In this document: piece after piece, positions 10,501 to 22,200 of the stretch | How the letters are laid out: every line of letters begins with the position of its first letter | How positions within the stretch are numbered: position 1 is the stretch's first letter | Origin: Sthenelais limicola | Lineage: Eukaryota; Annelida; Polychaeta; Phyllodocida; Sigalionidae | Direction: 5' to 3' | Assembly: GCA_942159475.1 (NCBI GenBank) | Contig: OW804095.1 | Span: 152,758,808-152,822,807 of the forward strand | DNA: 64,000 nucleotides | The notes under the pieces: generated by a model | What the model was told of the DNA's origin: nothing | What the model saw: only the letters and a program-made list of their open reading frames with translations | Databases searched by the model: none | Position numbers and translations under genes: made by a program

Positions 10501-12258
10501 ATCTTAAGTTTCTGACCAATGTTAACTGAGAGTGCAGCTTTAATGATGCAAATAACTTTACCTGGTGCAGTATATTGTAGAAGCAGGTTAATGTGCAGTA
10601 GATGATGAAGTTGTAGGCCATGCTGCTGTCACTACTGTATCTACTGAGTATACTGTCTATAGCCACACCCCCCATTCCTCCTCCAGCACCTTCTCCTGCA
10701 TCTATAGCTCTAACAGTGAACACTGGGGCTGAGGACCGTGCTGCTAACCTTCCTAACAATTCAGCTCTCCTTTCTGCAAATCAAAAATGAATTAATTAAT
10801 TTTTATTTATTTTTTATCAGGTTTAATTCAGCTCATACAGCTGATCTTCCCTCAGTGCTTGGAAGAGCAGGTGATACTCTACTAGGACTAGTTCAGCTCT
10901 TAAACCTGAGGGTATATTGTTGCATTGCAGAGTCATAATCTGTACAAAATATGTAATATTACAGACTTTTCCTCTTTTTTTGCCTATATTACACATAGCC
11001 AAAATACATTACTAAGACACCTTTTCCTATCACCGTCCAGATATTCCTATTCCTGGAATAGAAAAGCTTCATGGCACCAACTATTTCTTCATTACTGAGA
11101 TCTTTTCTCCCATTACAAGGAGTCTTTTTACTATTACCACTCCCCTATTACCTATGACCTGTGTCATCGGCTGTTATGACACATCACAGTTGCTTCTTTT
11201 CAAATATTACAGTTAGGATTGCTTCCTTTTTCGCTTCTTTCCTAATCGTCATGGAAAGACTTGCACACCTTAATTATCTTTATAATCTAAAGAATATCAA
11301 TATATACAAAGAAATGCAATTTATCCCCACGCAACCACTATTTTTTGGCCCTTACCTACCAAACAATTGTTAAATTCATTATTCTTTAACAGAAATGAAA
11401 TGTATCATATAATAACAAACTTCACTTTGGTCAGATTTCTGGTCTATAAGTATAGCCTAAGGGACTTAGGGCTAGTCTACTGGCTACTACTCAGACACCA
11501 CTTAGTAGTATATGAAAATGAGCAAATGAATCAGGCACCAAATAGAAGAACAAAAAGAACATCCAAAATCGAAGATAGTTTGTGTCTTGATAATAAAATA
11601 TCCATTACTTCCTCTGAAAATGTGTTGAAATATCTTGGAAAAAGAAATAGATATTTTAGAAAAATATGTGGATATTCCTATTACATATAGATATCCTGAC
11701 CTTTTTGGGACAAAACACCCATCAGCTAATAAAAATGTCACATACTTCTTACTATGGCAAGAACTAAAGGCAAAGCAAGTCCGACATGTTGACGGCAGAA
11801 AATAAATGAACCAATAGTTTTGGATATTTTCTAAAAGAAATACATAGCATTGGAATATAAAAATAAGATATAACTTGCATGTGATCTAGGAAAATGTGCA
11901 CCAGCAGCACCTGAATATCAGTGATTAATCCTTCAATATACCTGATCTACAAATTAGGATTTGCTGGGAATAACATTGTGTTATGTAATGCCTATGCAGA
12001 ATAAAGATCTATATCTTAAATCTCAATCTGTTGTGTTTCCCTATATATGCCGTGATAACCATGAACTTTTGATAATAATGTTTACTCGTATTGTATAGAT
12101 TAACTTAGTGCTTAGCTGTTAGGATTATACAACTCTATTCTATACCAATGTCAAACTGACCGTCAGAGATGTAGACTAGGTTAGCCTGGATGTGGAGTAG
12201 ATCTACAACTGCTCCCAACTGCTCCATGCTGCTCAATGTAGTGATGGGAGGAGAGTGA
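4553..12258 (-). CDS. Ionotropic glutamate receptor, partial (end of ATD and start of S1)
   Basis: A ligand-gated cation channel subunit of the glutamate receptor/IR superfamily. Five exons join with consistent phases, 5' to 3' on the minus strand: about 12258-12146 (ATD, LGAVVDLLHI...VYISDG; the start is uncertain), 10773-10562 (ATD, ends YNILHQ), 10275-10123 (ATD), 5623-5477 (linker into the LBD, IFPNVKYGLNGRPLLITYIP) and 4659-4553 (S1, EPPFMVT then AGICYELVLAMA). The last two contain the family signature in which a GR-x-L strand is followed by PPF and GxCxELV. The pore, S2 and C-terminus lie off the left edge. 5' exons with the signal peptide were not found; the region upstream of 12.4 kb is full of transposons. 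Part of the ATD appears to be missing between 10123 and 5623. Phases fit: 1, 0, 0, 0 and 2. The subtype cannot be set from this part. Confidence 0.82.
4660..5476. other. Receptor intron
   Basis: Intron between the two ligand-binding-domain exons. A short duplicated word AAGGCATCGCTAAGG lies near 4983-5000. I see no coding signal on either strand. Confidence 0.5.
6016..6972 (+). pseudogene. hAT-type transposase relative (ZNF862/DUF4371-like), broken
   Basis: The conserved blocks, in order, are EFLCEL-like 'YVFLCELDQAKGL' (about 6244-6282), FFSIITDGATDS-like 'FSIITDGATDS' (about 6394-6426, in another frame), 'EAEIIYTRF', 'GVGSDGASVMTG' (about 6606-6640), 'IHCSAHRLELAFKD' (about 6697-6738) and 'TRVGGTHWMAH' (about 6871-6905). 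This order is characteristic of the hAT-derived ZNF862/TTF-type family, in which the acidic DGA motif and the CxAHRLEL motif belong to the RNase-H-like core. At least two frame changes and stops (near 6400 and 6475) break it, and the C-terminal dimerisation part is missing. It sits in a receptor intron in opposite orientation. Confidence 0.8.
8742..8774 (-). CDS. Possible receptor micro-exon (11 codons)
   Basis: On the minus strand a TTTTAG acceptor is followed by 33 bases (LMQQATHVIKV) and a GTGAGT donor, phase 0 on both sides as the neighbouring ATD exon requires. A diverged duplicate of the region near 9530 has lost the frame. The sequence is too short to prove, and it is offered because part of the ATD is otherwise missing. 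Confidence 0.22.
8831..8950. repeat. 60-bp tandem duplication
   Basis: Two adjacent 60-base units (8831-8890 and 8891-8950) differ at two G/A positions. Each ends in TATGTTTCAGG, so the plus-strand copy looks like a duplicated splice acceptor, but no coding follows. Confidence 0.9.
9042..9066 (+). repeat. Retroelement 3' end with short-repeat tail
   Basis: AATAAAG followed by AATCCATTCAATTCAATTC looks like the polyadenylation signal and short tandem tail of a LINE or SINE inserted on the plus strand. The body of the element is not recognisable. Confidence 0.4.
10276..10359. repeat. 42-bp tandem duplication at a splice acceptor
   Basis: Unit 10276-10317 is repeated at 10318-10359 with two mismatches. 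On the minus strand the inner unit provides the branch/acceptor sequence (TTATTTCAG) of the receptor exon starting at 10275, and the outer unit provides an identical acceptor 42 bases upstream. Confidence 0.9.
10774..12145. other. Receptor intron
   Basis: Intron between two ATD exons. Short open frames near 11160-11740 show no family resemblance and are AT-driven. I see nothing else in it. Confidence 0.5.
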
Positions 12259-12270
12259 GCTGCTCTATAA

Positions 12271-12397
12271 TGTACATGGGGGGAGCTAGTAGTGGGTGGA
12301 ACTATGAGGCGCCAAATGTTACCTACATTATGCATTATGTACATGGGGGGAGCTAGTAGTGGATGCAACTATGAGGCGCCAAGTGTTACCTACATTA
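12271..12397. repeat. 67-bp direct repeat (two units)
   Basis: A unit starting TGTACATGGGGGGAGCTAG at 12271 recurs at 12338 and breaks off near 12397, with a few substitutions. It lies immediately upstream (minus sense) of the first receptor exon found. Confidence 0.8.
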
Positions 12398-12399
12398 TT

Positions 12400-13596
12400 T
12401 TGGCCTTTTCTGTTACTTAGAGAGACAGTATTATTAACTATACAAACAAACTTATTTTTAAATTGGGACGGTTTTTTCTGTAAGTAATGAATACAAATGT
12501 TTCAAAAAATTCCAAACAAGTACACAACCCTCCCATACAGATCTATATATATATAATGACCCTTGCTTCCTTGAGGAGGAGAATGAATAACACAGACAAG
12601 CATCTAATATGATTATTAATGACAGAAAAAGGTCCTGACAATCTGGCCAGTCACATATAGGAGCATATGTAGAATGAATACAAATGGCATGATAGGTGCA
12701 TAATATGGAATTGTAGTAAATGCTAACTTCTGGAACATAGTTTCATCTAGTAGGGACTTGCAATATACATCTCGCAAACTATGTCCATTCCGGTATAAGT
12801 AGTATAGGGAAAGATCAGTTTATCCCCGACACTACATATATGTCTCAATACAAAACTACAACGCAATGTTTTGTCCTGAGGATATTTATGAAAAAGGATA
12901 TTTATGAGAAATGGTAAATATCCAAAATATCGAACACTTTTCTTTTTGGAATAACCTTTTCCTTTTCTAAGATAAGGATTTATGGATGTTTTTATATCCT
13001 AATATTTTGTCTGTCACAAAGATATCCAAATATAATGATATCCGAATATATGTTACTATTCTTGCTCTTTTCTTTTTTTTTTACCTCAATGGAGGCTGGA
13101 GGGAGGGGTAGCAGAGAGAGAGGGGGGCAGAAGTGGGGGGAGGGAGGAGGAGGGGGTAGAGGTAGGCGGAGGGAGAGCAACAGAGGCCAACATGATATTT
13201 AATACATTATACAAAAAAGCGCTATCCATCATGGATGGGTCTCAGGCATTGCCTCTCGAAATAAAATAAACAAGATTTATATCTAAATTACCTCTTAAAA
13301 ATGCATTACCAGCTGTGGAAGATCCTGAAATGAAATGTCTATCCTTGAGATAAACAATCAAAAACTATCATTTGTTCTGGCGAAACGTTTCAAGTAATGA
13401 AAAACTAATTAAAAGTAGAAAATTCCGAATCGATTTTTGCTCTGTATACCACTACATGAGTGGCCTGTAATAGCCCATTCAAGACGGACGGGGTAGTGGG
13501 GAACTCCTGGTCCCATATATGTGCGTGTGCGCAGGGTCTATTTTTGTATAGCTATGGATGACTGCACCTCAAAATAAACACTTCTGCACTGCTCAG
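12400..13596. other. Non-coding stretch with a purine-rich tract
   Basis: Between the receptor exons and the P2X7-like gene. A strongly purine-biased tract (GGAGG/GAGAG words) spans about 13088-13186 and produces open frames by composition alone. Otherwise AT-rich with no coding signal. Confidence 0.6.
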
Positions 13597-15372
13597 ATGT
13601 CAACAAACAGACTGGACACATGGATTAGTGCCCACGATATTTTTTCTGGAAAACGTTCATTTGGTAAGTTTATACTGCTTTCACTTGGCCACCTATATTC
13701 AACAGACTATGACTAATAGGTTATAGACTAATTTGGATATAGGGGGGAACAATGTATCATAACGTTTTTGGAGAGTGGAGCATTTATTAGTAATGGTATA
13801 TGACTAGACTACTGTAGCCTATGTCTTATTATTGTATTACTGCTGTCACTCTCCTGTCACTTTATCTTTGAACTTGATGCCGTCCTTTAGAGATAAATTG
13901 TACCTAAGTAGTTGCCTTTTGTTTTTCATTTAGTCCATATGGTTCGTTCACGTAAAAATTCCAACCCCAAAATTACCAAGTGTGATGCAGCGAGGGTTGC
14001 AGAATTACAAGCTGCTCGGTTGGCACAACTGAAGGTAAACCACTTTTTCTATATTAAATGAAATTTACATATTCTAAAAATGAAAGGTCTGAGAACAATA
14101 TAGAAAATATCCCATAGTTTCGTAGCAATAACCATATATATTCAAACATTATTTTGGCAGAAGGAACATGGATTTTCTCTCCTTTTGAAATACAATATTG
14201 TAAATGCACCGATTGGGATTTATTTAATAAATAATCAATATTTAATTATGTGATTTAATGAGAGTTTAAGAAATATCTTAGGATAGTTGATGCAATTTGT
14301 ATTTTGTGAAAAATAGTTTGGGAAAAATGACCAAAAACATTTATAGATTATTTCGCATCCCCTGTTGACAATTTGAATTGATTTATGGTGTTTATTGTGT
14401 TTAATTTTAATATTGCAGAAAGATATTTCAAAGATGAAAGCTAAAGAGGCCAAGGGTCTGCTGCTTCAGTTGGCAACAAGGATGCCAGGTTTGGTATTTG
14501 ATGTTTTAGAAACTTCCAATGGCGGTGGTGATCCTCCTCCCCCAGAAAATCCAGAAGCAGTGCCAACATGGTGCACTTGCAATCACTGTGTGGAAATGCC
14601 AACCTTGATGGAGAGAAAGTGCTGTGGGTTAAGGCCCCAGAACTGTGTTTCTCAACGGCTGGTATGTATACAAACATACTAGACCTCCTATACTCTAGAG
14701 GCTAATGGGCACAAAACACTACATTACAAAAATCAATTTAAACAATGAATGAAGCCTTCATCAAGATTTTATGGCACTAATTATGTTTTCTGGTCTGTTT
14801 GAAGAATTTCCAAAGCCCCTATACATTGATATGTGTTGGTGATACTAATGATAATGATTACTACCAACCAAGTATAAACAGGTGTGTTAAAAAGAGATTG
14901 GGCAGAATCAGGATAGGTGAAATATAAATATTATGAATGATTAGCTATTTACCGGTATAATCCATGTCAAGGCCATAAGACTTAATAGTAAATTTTAATA
15001 TAAAGCTGCAAAGAGTGCAGTAATTAATGTAGTTAGGTACTATGCACTTCTGTTCCTTGATGCAACTAACATTGATTATATTAAATATTTCTTTCTATAT
15101 CCTATCGCTAGGAAATGGACCTCTACATTCTTGACCCAGGGGTCCTGGGACTTGCTAATGGATTCTGAGCAGACCTCCTGGCACATGAAAACCGGCACGA
15201 CAACAAGGCAAGGAGGCATGATGCATACAGGCAAATTATCTTATGGAGGCATGGGCGACTGGGACATGGGATACGTCGTGTTGTGCCAGCCTGCTGTGTA
15301 AAGAGGATTCGGGAGACCTATCCCGATCCCAATGGAGTGTACACTGGATTTCTCCTGAGTGCCACCTCATAA
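13597..15372 (+). CDS. Protein with P2X7 C-tail-like zinc domain, four exons, one internal stop
   Basis: Exons 13597-13663, 13934-14034, 14419-14661 and 15112-15372 join in phases 1, 0 and 0 with good GT-AG sites. The first part is a lysine/alanine-rich helix. Exon 3 carries the zinc-binding pattern [12 protein letters not shown] then CC (about 14570-14625). Exon 4 ends with the family block [11 protein letters not shown]...[16 protein letters not shown]...[11 protein letters not shown]. This is the domain found at the cytoplasmic end of P2X7 and in many free-standing invertebrate 'P2X7-like' proteins; there is no channel part here. A TGA at 15166-15168 interrupts exon 4, although the frame and conservation continue for 68 codons after it. 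So the copy is either a recent pseudogene or the stop is an allele or error. It converges with the minus-strand transposase 520 bases downstream. Confidence 0.8.
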
Positions 15373-15893
15373 TTGATTGAAGATTATTCTAATAGTTATA
15401 AAACTATATATAGCTATATAAATATAGCTATACCTATGTTGTATTGAACCAGTAACTCTTGAATTATCCATAAGAAGGTATAAGAAAGGCCAATGTACGC
15501 ATGATTTGGTAAAGATTATCATATCTTATCTTTTTATTAGTGTTCCATTTCGTAATCCATTTGGAATGTATGATGCATACCAATCACAATTTTTTTAATG
15601 AATATATAATTTCATATATTCATGATACATTCGGTGATGAATAATAATAGGATATATATTGTGAGTTAATTACAAAAATGTGGCACATGGAGTATTAATC
15701 AATATGTACATTTGTTACATTTTTATCTTTGAACACACTATGTTTCTTCATTTACCCAGTCTAGTTTTTCTGAGATCCTGCTTTGGTGTTGTTCAATCAG
15801 TTCTGACAATGGTGGTGGTGCGACTGGAGCTAAGTTTGGCTGAATGTGTCGTGGATCTGAAGAATCCCTTACAGCATATATAACTACTATATA
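15373..15893. other. Gap between convergent genes
   Basis: AT-rich spacer between the stop of the P2X7-like gene and the stop of the minus-strand transposase. Both 3' untranslated regions must lie here. No other feature seen. Confidence 0.6.
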
Positions 15894-16529
15894 TTACTGC
15901 ATATATTTCTGTGGTTCCTTGATAAACCTATCAATTATTTCTTTCTGGATGTCAGTGATGTAGGCATAATCTTTGGTAACTTTCATGGGGGTGGGATGTT
16001 GTGACGTGTTTGACCTCTTGTTGAACAGCTTCCTAAACCTGAAATTATCACATACTGATTTATAGTAAGTGTCAATGGGTAAATAGCATTCACACAAACG
16101 TTTTCATGACAGGGTTAGGTATCTATTAAATACACATAGCCAAGATTTTGCTCCTTCGTACTTCAGACCATCTATGTATCTTCTAATGTACTATAAGTAG
16201 GAGGATTGTTCATTTGATCATTCGAAATATATGATCATGGCACAAGGATATATATGTCAATGTATGTACATAATATATTACATATCTATATACATGTATT
16301 ACCTAGGAGAATGTTTGTGTAAATACAGAATGTCTACTCACACAATGTGACCCTCTGAGTCTGTCTTATAAGCTCTGTCTTTGTGTTTTTCAAAGTCAAT
16401 GGCAGCTAAGAATATTCGGACGCTATAGATTGGTGGACTGAAAAAGATAAATATACCCAAGAATATAATTAAACCGAGGAAAAAGAATTGGGAATGAAAT
16501 TTGTTGTGGTTTTATTTTATTTTTTTTTT

Positions 16530-16700
16530 GGGGGGGGGGGGGGGGGCGGCAGGGATGGAGGCGGGGACAGGGGGCGGGGGATGGAGGCGGGGACAGGGGG
16601 CGGGGGGATGGAGGCGGGGACAGGGGGCGGGGGGATGGAGGCGGGGGGGCGTTTCTGTTGTTGTTGTTGGGGTTTTTTTTTTGGGGGGGGGGAGGGGTGG
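16530..16700. repeat. G-rich minisatellite in a transposase intron
   Basis: A G-run followed by about 3.5 copies of a 25-base GGATGGAGGCGGGGACAGGG-type unit and another G-run. It lies between exons at 16804 and 16437. Long G-runs on the plus strand could form quadruplexes. Open frames here are compositional. Confidence 0.85.
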
Positions 16701-17897
16701 CAGTAATTAGCAGTTTTGCTTAACCCTATTGCACAGACTGTAGTAACTTTATCTCAATACAAAATTATATATATATTTCTTTTATACAAACGTCATCTCT
16801 CACCTGTATGCGTGCTTCTTTGAAGCATACATCAGCATGTGATGATGTAGGACTTCAAGTTGACCTGTGTGCCTGAAAAAAATATTTTTACAGCCTATTA
16901 GGATCTATTTGGCCATAGCTCCACAAATAGTACTTTTGTTTTCCAGGTCAAAAGTTGACACTTAGAGTGCGTAAATCTGTATGATATTTAGATGAAAGAG
17001 GGAAATTAGGACAGAGGGAATTACCTAAAGTTGCAGTAATGTTGACTGGCTGATTCTAACCATGCTGGCTTGGTAAGGACATTTCTGAGGCTCTGGAGTG
17101 CTTTAGAGTCCTTTGCTAGCCACTCCTTGTCTCTTTCTGCTTCAAGAGCATCATGGTCACATTGTCCTAGGGCCCATTCATGCTCATTGGCAACATGGTG
17201 TAAAGTAGCTATAATCTTTTCCTGTAAAGAACAGTAAACATAACATTCGTCTTATTACCAGTCTGAAACAGAAATAAAATTTTCAGACAATAAATCATGT
17301 GTTGATATGACGTTTAGAACTACTAGCAAACTTGCCTGTGTGACACAAGTATAGTAGGTTGCAGGATATTACCTTGAACCTATTTGGATCTCCATGCGCC
17401 TCCTCCGCTGCTTTGTAATGTCCTTAACCCAAGGCTTAAGAGCCTCACATCCCTTGGTTGCAGCAACCTATTGGAATGTATTTCATAAAGTAATATTGTA
17501 TACGTAATTAAGCAAGTAAAATGATAATACTTTTTTTAATACATTGAATATCTGTATTTTCTTTATTTCAAAATATGTATTGATATCTACAATCTACCAT
17601 CTATTCAATCAATACATTTTAAAATTAAAGTTTCATTACCTGGTGGTCATGTGCGGAAAATATTTTACACCCAAAATACTTACTGTGTTCAGTTTTTTCC
17701 CAAGGTTCTTTGAGCCATGCCATATATCCCACTGATGTAATATCTTAAACTCTCCTGAAAATAAAATGTGTATTTGTGTATAATAGGCAATCAAACACAA
17801 ATTTTTTCCCTGTGAAACTGAAATACCCTACCATGAAATATAAGCATGGTACTCACATAATCATAGATATTTGTTTGTAAAATTGGATTCATCAGTC

Positions 17898-17924
17898 GCC
17901 CCCCCCCCCCTCCCCCCCCCCCCC
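17898..17924. repeat. Poly-C tract
   Basis: A near-uninterrupted C run broken by one T, within the intron between exons 18082 and 17754 of the transposase. Confidence 0.9.
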
Positions 17925-18614
17925 TTGAGTATATATTGGCCATCCTGTTTTGTTGTATCGACATAAACATTTTGGTAACAATAATTGTCAGACAAAAAAT
18001 TTTTTACTATTACAGCAGAACTTTCCGCTTCTACACATGGATTCAATTTACAAAATGAAACAACTAATGTTTTCTTCTTACTTAAAATTGGTGGTATCTG
18101 ACTGTGAGCATCAGTCACAAGTTCCTTTACTTGTGCACCAGCAGCTGCCACTGATGCCAGTGCTTGCCTGAGTGCTTGTCTCTCCATATTTGGCGACTTC
18201 TAACCAACCTCCCGCTTGTCAACATGCACCATTGCCACAATCATGGTTTTTGATCATGGTTCTCTTCGACCATCAGGGTATACGTGCAGTATTGTGCACA
18301 ATGGCCGGGGGAATCATTTCTCCCATCACCTGTAAATGTTGTATTGACATAAATTGAAGGGTTCCAGATGTTAGGGCCCAACGATGCTACGGACAAGAAA
18401 CCTGTTGTTATTTGGCCCCAACGTCTGTAGACCAAATTGAAGGGCCAAATTACATGTGAAGCAGACATGGATTGGTAAAATTGGTAATTGAGACCTCAAA
18501 AGAACTATTTCAATTTTAACTAATTATTACACCATTACAACTATGACTTGTATATAAAAATTGATAAATAACTCCCAATATGATGTTATATATTGATGAT
18601 AAATATCCTGATAT

Positions 18615-19259
18615 ATGGGATGTTATCTTTCCCAAGGATCAGAGGAGTGGCTGAACCAAAGGAAGTGGCGTGTGACAGCTTCCATTGCCAAAACCGTCAC
18701 ACGATTCCGACTCTCAAACAAAGAAGATAACTCTTTAGTCAAGAAAGTGGCTGGCTTATGTAAGTTTTCTTCGGCCAGTGTCGAGTATGGACACAACAAC
18801 GAGGCAAATGCAAGGCATATGTATAGTCAGAGACAATCTCTGCTCCATAGCAACTTCAATGTTGCTGTGTGTGGGTTATTCATTCATGGAAATCACCCCT
18901 TTCTAGGCGCCTCCCCAGATGGACTTGTGACCTGTGACTGCTGTACCAAAGGTCTGCTGGAGATTAAATGCACCTACAAATTTCAAAATCTCACACCTGC
19001 AGAAGTGGCTGTGCAACAATCCTACCACTGCTTTTTGGACGAAGACGGTACAGTCAAGCTTAAACGGGATTCAGCCTGGTTTTACCAGATCCAGATGCAG
19101 CTTGGGGTGACAGAATTGAAATATTGTGACTTTGTGTTATACACACAAAAAGACATATCTATTGAGCGGATTTATTTCGACTCTGATATGTGGAGAGACA
19201 TAATGCAGAAGAGTATTACGTTCTACAGGAAATTCATTATTCCAAAGTTGTTAGATTAA
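18615..19259 (+). CDS. YqaJ-type exonuclease/recombinase-like nuclease
   Basis: A 214-codon frame, apparently intact. YqaJ proteins are PD-(D/E)xK nucleases related to lambda-type exonuclease. Visible motifs are the N-terminal W-x3-RKWRVTAS block (about residues 12-24), GASPDGLV (about 95-102; catalytic Asp), LLEIKCTY (about 111-118; catalytic E-x-K) and WFYQIQMQLGV (about 155-165; the conserved Gln after the core). The frame starts at ATG 18615, but an acceptor-like TTTCCCAAG just before 18638 leaves open that upstream exons exist. It sits in the 7.7 kb intron of the minus-strand transposase and faces the THAP/DDE gene. YqaJ genes are known passengers of ISL2EU-type transposons, so it may be that element's second gene. 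Confidence 0.85.
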   Translation: MGCYLSQGSEEWLNQRKWRVTASIAKTVTRFRLSNKEDNSLVKKVAGLCKFSSASVEYGHNNEANARHMYSQRQSLLHSNFNVAVCGLFIHGNHPFLGASPDGLVTCDCCTKGLLEIKCTYKFQNLTPAEVAVQQSYHCFLDEDGTVKLKRDSAWFYQIQMQLGVTELKYCDFVLYTQKDISIERIYFDSDMWRDIMQKSITFYRKFIIPKLLD

Positions 19260-22200
19260 ATTCAACGAGTTGAGGTTTTAGGAATGAAAGTACTGAGAAT
19301 CTGTCATTTTGTTATAATTATTGGGACGGATTGGTTTTTTGTTTTTGTATGTGTACAACTGTCTGATTGAGAATTTGCCACTTTCTAGAATTCTCCATTC
19401 TCTCATTTACTGTCTATGCATTTGCCTTATTATGAATATGCCATTAACTCCACAATCTCATTTATTGGATGATACATACATTTTGATGAATTTGGGTCTC
19501 TTACTTGGGAAATTATCTGAATAATTGCATTGCTTGACACCTTGGATTAATTTCTTTTTCATATATAATATTTATTCCTAGTAGTGTGTGAATAGCAGAA
19601 TCTATGTGTCATTTAGTAGGATTTATCCAAGACAGTATTTATTGTAGTAATCATATCTTATGAAGTTGTGCAACACCCATATTTGATTGTAGACTATTAC
19701 AAGGCAAGTATTAATATAATATCCCTATCAGAAATGGGATCCGAAATGGGGTTTTATGTTTAATGTACATAGCTGTGATTCTATGAGTGCAAGCCGAAAT
19801 GAGGGTTTACTTCATGAATGCATATGGTCAATTCCTGGTCTGTAGTATTGATGTGAAAGAACGTTGGGTCGCCGGCAACTCTGAAACTTTGGACTAGAAT
19901 AATTTCCTTCCCCATAAGGAGGGATAAGACCTAGCCTCCCCCATTTATTATATCATTATTATATATCAATCTATGTCAGAGAAAGTACATCTCTTCCTTG
20001 TTTTTGATTATAATTAATAGCCCACTTTATATGTATTTATTCTGCTTTTGCAAATCGATTTTATTACAGAGATGCCATTTCCTCTGTAATAGGAAGGGAA
20101 TCGTCCCCATTGGGAGGCATGGTTGCTTTCTTATTTGTCCACCTTTTGAGACTAGCAGCATCCACTATTTTCTGCTGTTAATTTCTTCGACCTGTTATAG
20201 CTTCTTCTCCTGGTCTGATTTCCTTTCCAGGTACATTCACTAGTATAGGTCCTGTAGATCTTAATAGGGTTGACCCACCAATATGTTACAGTCGTTGTAA
20301 CATGAATAATAAATGAAGATATTATTGTAGAATCCTAGAGGTTTATTGTACAGATGTATAGTAACGTGGTGAACACCTCTCTGCCTTGTATCATTGTACG
20401 GTAGGCCTTTTACAGGAAGGCTTCCCGCCGACGGCTAACAGAGGGAGGGGGTTCTAATTTACATGCTACCTCCTATAGAGAGTAATGAATAGACAAAGCG
20501 TGGGCATGATGGGGTGCGTCCATTAATTATGAAGGGGTCTTAACTCTTAGTCACCGAACTGAGGGTTTACTTCATTAATGCATGTAATTGTGATTAATGT
20601 ACATATCTGTGATTCCATGGGTTCAATTGAACACCTTTTAGCTTAGTAAATACAAAACCTGCCTGCTTTAATGTGATATACATATATATAACTGCTTTTT
20701 TTAACCACTGGCAATGGGTGATAAATTATTCATTTTCAAAGTGCCGTCCACTTAATTTAACTATATGAAAACTGGTGTATTGTGATATATAGCAACACTA
20801 TTTGTATTATTTATTGCCGTCGATGATACACTATTAATTAGTGAATAACAGAAGATCTGGATTTCTGTTTTTATATTGTGATATATTTATATAGTGACAC
20901 TATTGGTATTAATTTAAGGCATCGGCGATACATTCTCCATGAGGGAATAATAGTGATGAGATGCATGGCTCTTGTTATAAAAAAAGTAAAGACTCATAAA
21001 AGGACATCAGGTTGCGACTTTGCTTTGTATTGTAATCATTTTTTTAAAAAGATTTTTTCAAGACCAAATAAACATTCATGTACTGTGTATATTTTGTTAG
21101 TGTTTATCATGCTCATAGTGGAACGATTCTCCAGTTAAATACTCTTGGCTTATCTATTATGTACTTGCGACGATTAGGAGAAAAGTTAGAAAAAATAGTC
21201 CTATGATCCTAGGATTTTAACATACCAGAGATAATATGTCTGGGCATGTCCTGTAAAAAAATCGCTTTGATCCATCAACAATAAGGGATGGCACAGTATT
21301 GAATAACCAATCGATTAAAATCTACCTTATGAAGTGATTTTGCGAAAATATTTTTATGTCCTGTAAAAAAACCACTTTGATCCATCAACAATAAGGGATG
21401 GTATAGCATCGAAAAACCAATCGATTAAAATAATTAATATTTTTGTATTATGTACTTGCGACAATTGCTCATAGTCCTGTATGGAATGATTCTCCAGATA
21501 AGTACTCTTGATTTTATTAGTCTAAACAGAAGCTGGTGGGGTATAACAATTATTGATATTTGTACTAGCGTTTCTACACTAAATCAAAAGAGTAAAAATA
21601 GTTGGGTCCTCAGTATGCCATTTATTTAGCCTTATGCCGATCTTTCTTTGTTAAATATTGTTTCTATAACACCCAGATTATTACAACAAATTTCTGAAAT
21701 CAGCCTGATGGGTACTAGTGTCATATGCCTGGGGAGCGACGACATAGAAACAAACATTAATATTGCATGTTGTCTTAACAAGTAATTGTCGAATGAATGA
21801 TACATGATGAAATTTAATCATCCACAACTTTTATTCACAGCCAGATAGCTGGTAATGTACATAATATGCTAGATCATAGTTTGAAACACCAACTGAATGA
21901 ATATTTTCACCGAATTTCATATTTTCTTGGAGAGACTTGGTGCAGAGCATTCAGATCTAATTTGAAAATAACATGTATTCGTTTTTGCATAGCACCCTTG
22001 AATACTGAAGGTCATCGCTAGCCTAATTAATCATGTTTAAACCACATTAAATTTTTCCTAAGTATAACAGGCACAAGTGCCCCTTCATACAACGACCATG
22101 ACATGTCCAGTTAAACTCAGCATTTTTACCCTAACCTATGGGTTTAAATGATAATAATAGATTTGTATTTCCATAAACATTTACAAGGTATAATACAAAG

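Noticed and set aside
12992..13180. Proline/leucine-rich minus-strand frame
   Set aside because: A compositional artefact of the purine-rich tract.
16488..16710. Glycine-rich frames
   Set aside because: Produced by the G-rich minisatellite; they lie in an intron of the minus-strand transposase.
21251..21431. Spaced direct repeats suggesting a CRISPR-like array
   Set aside because: Only two degenerate long units in a eukaryotic context, shared with an intron; no spacers or cas genes.
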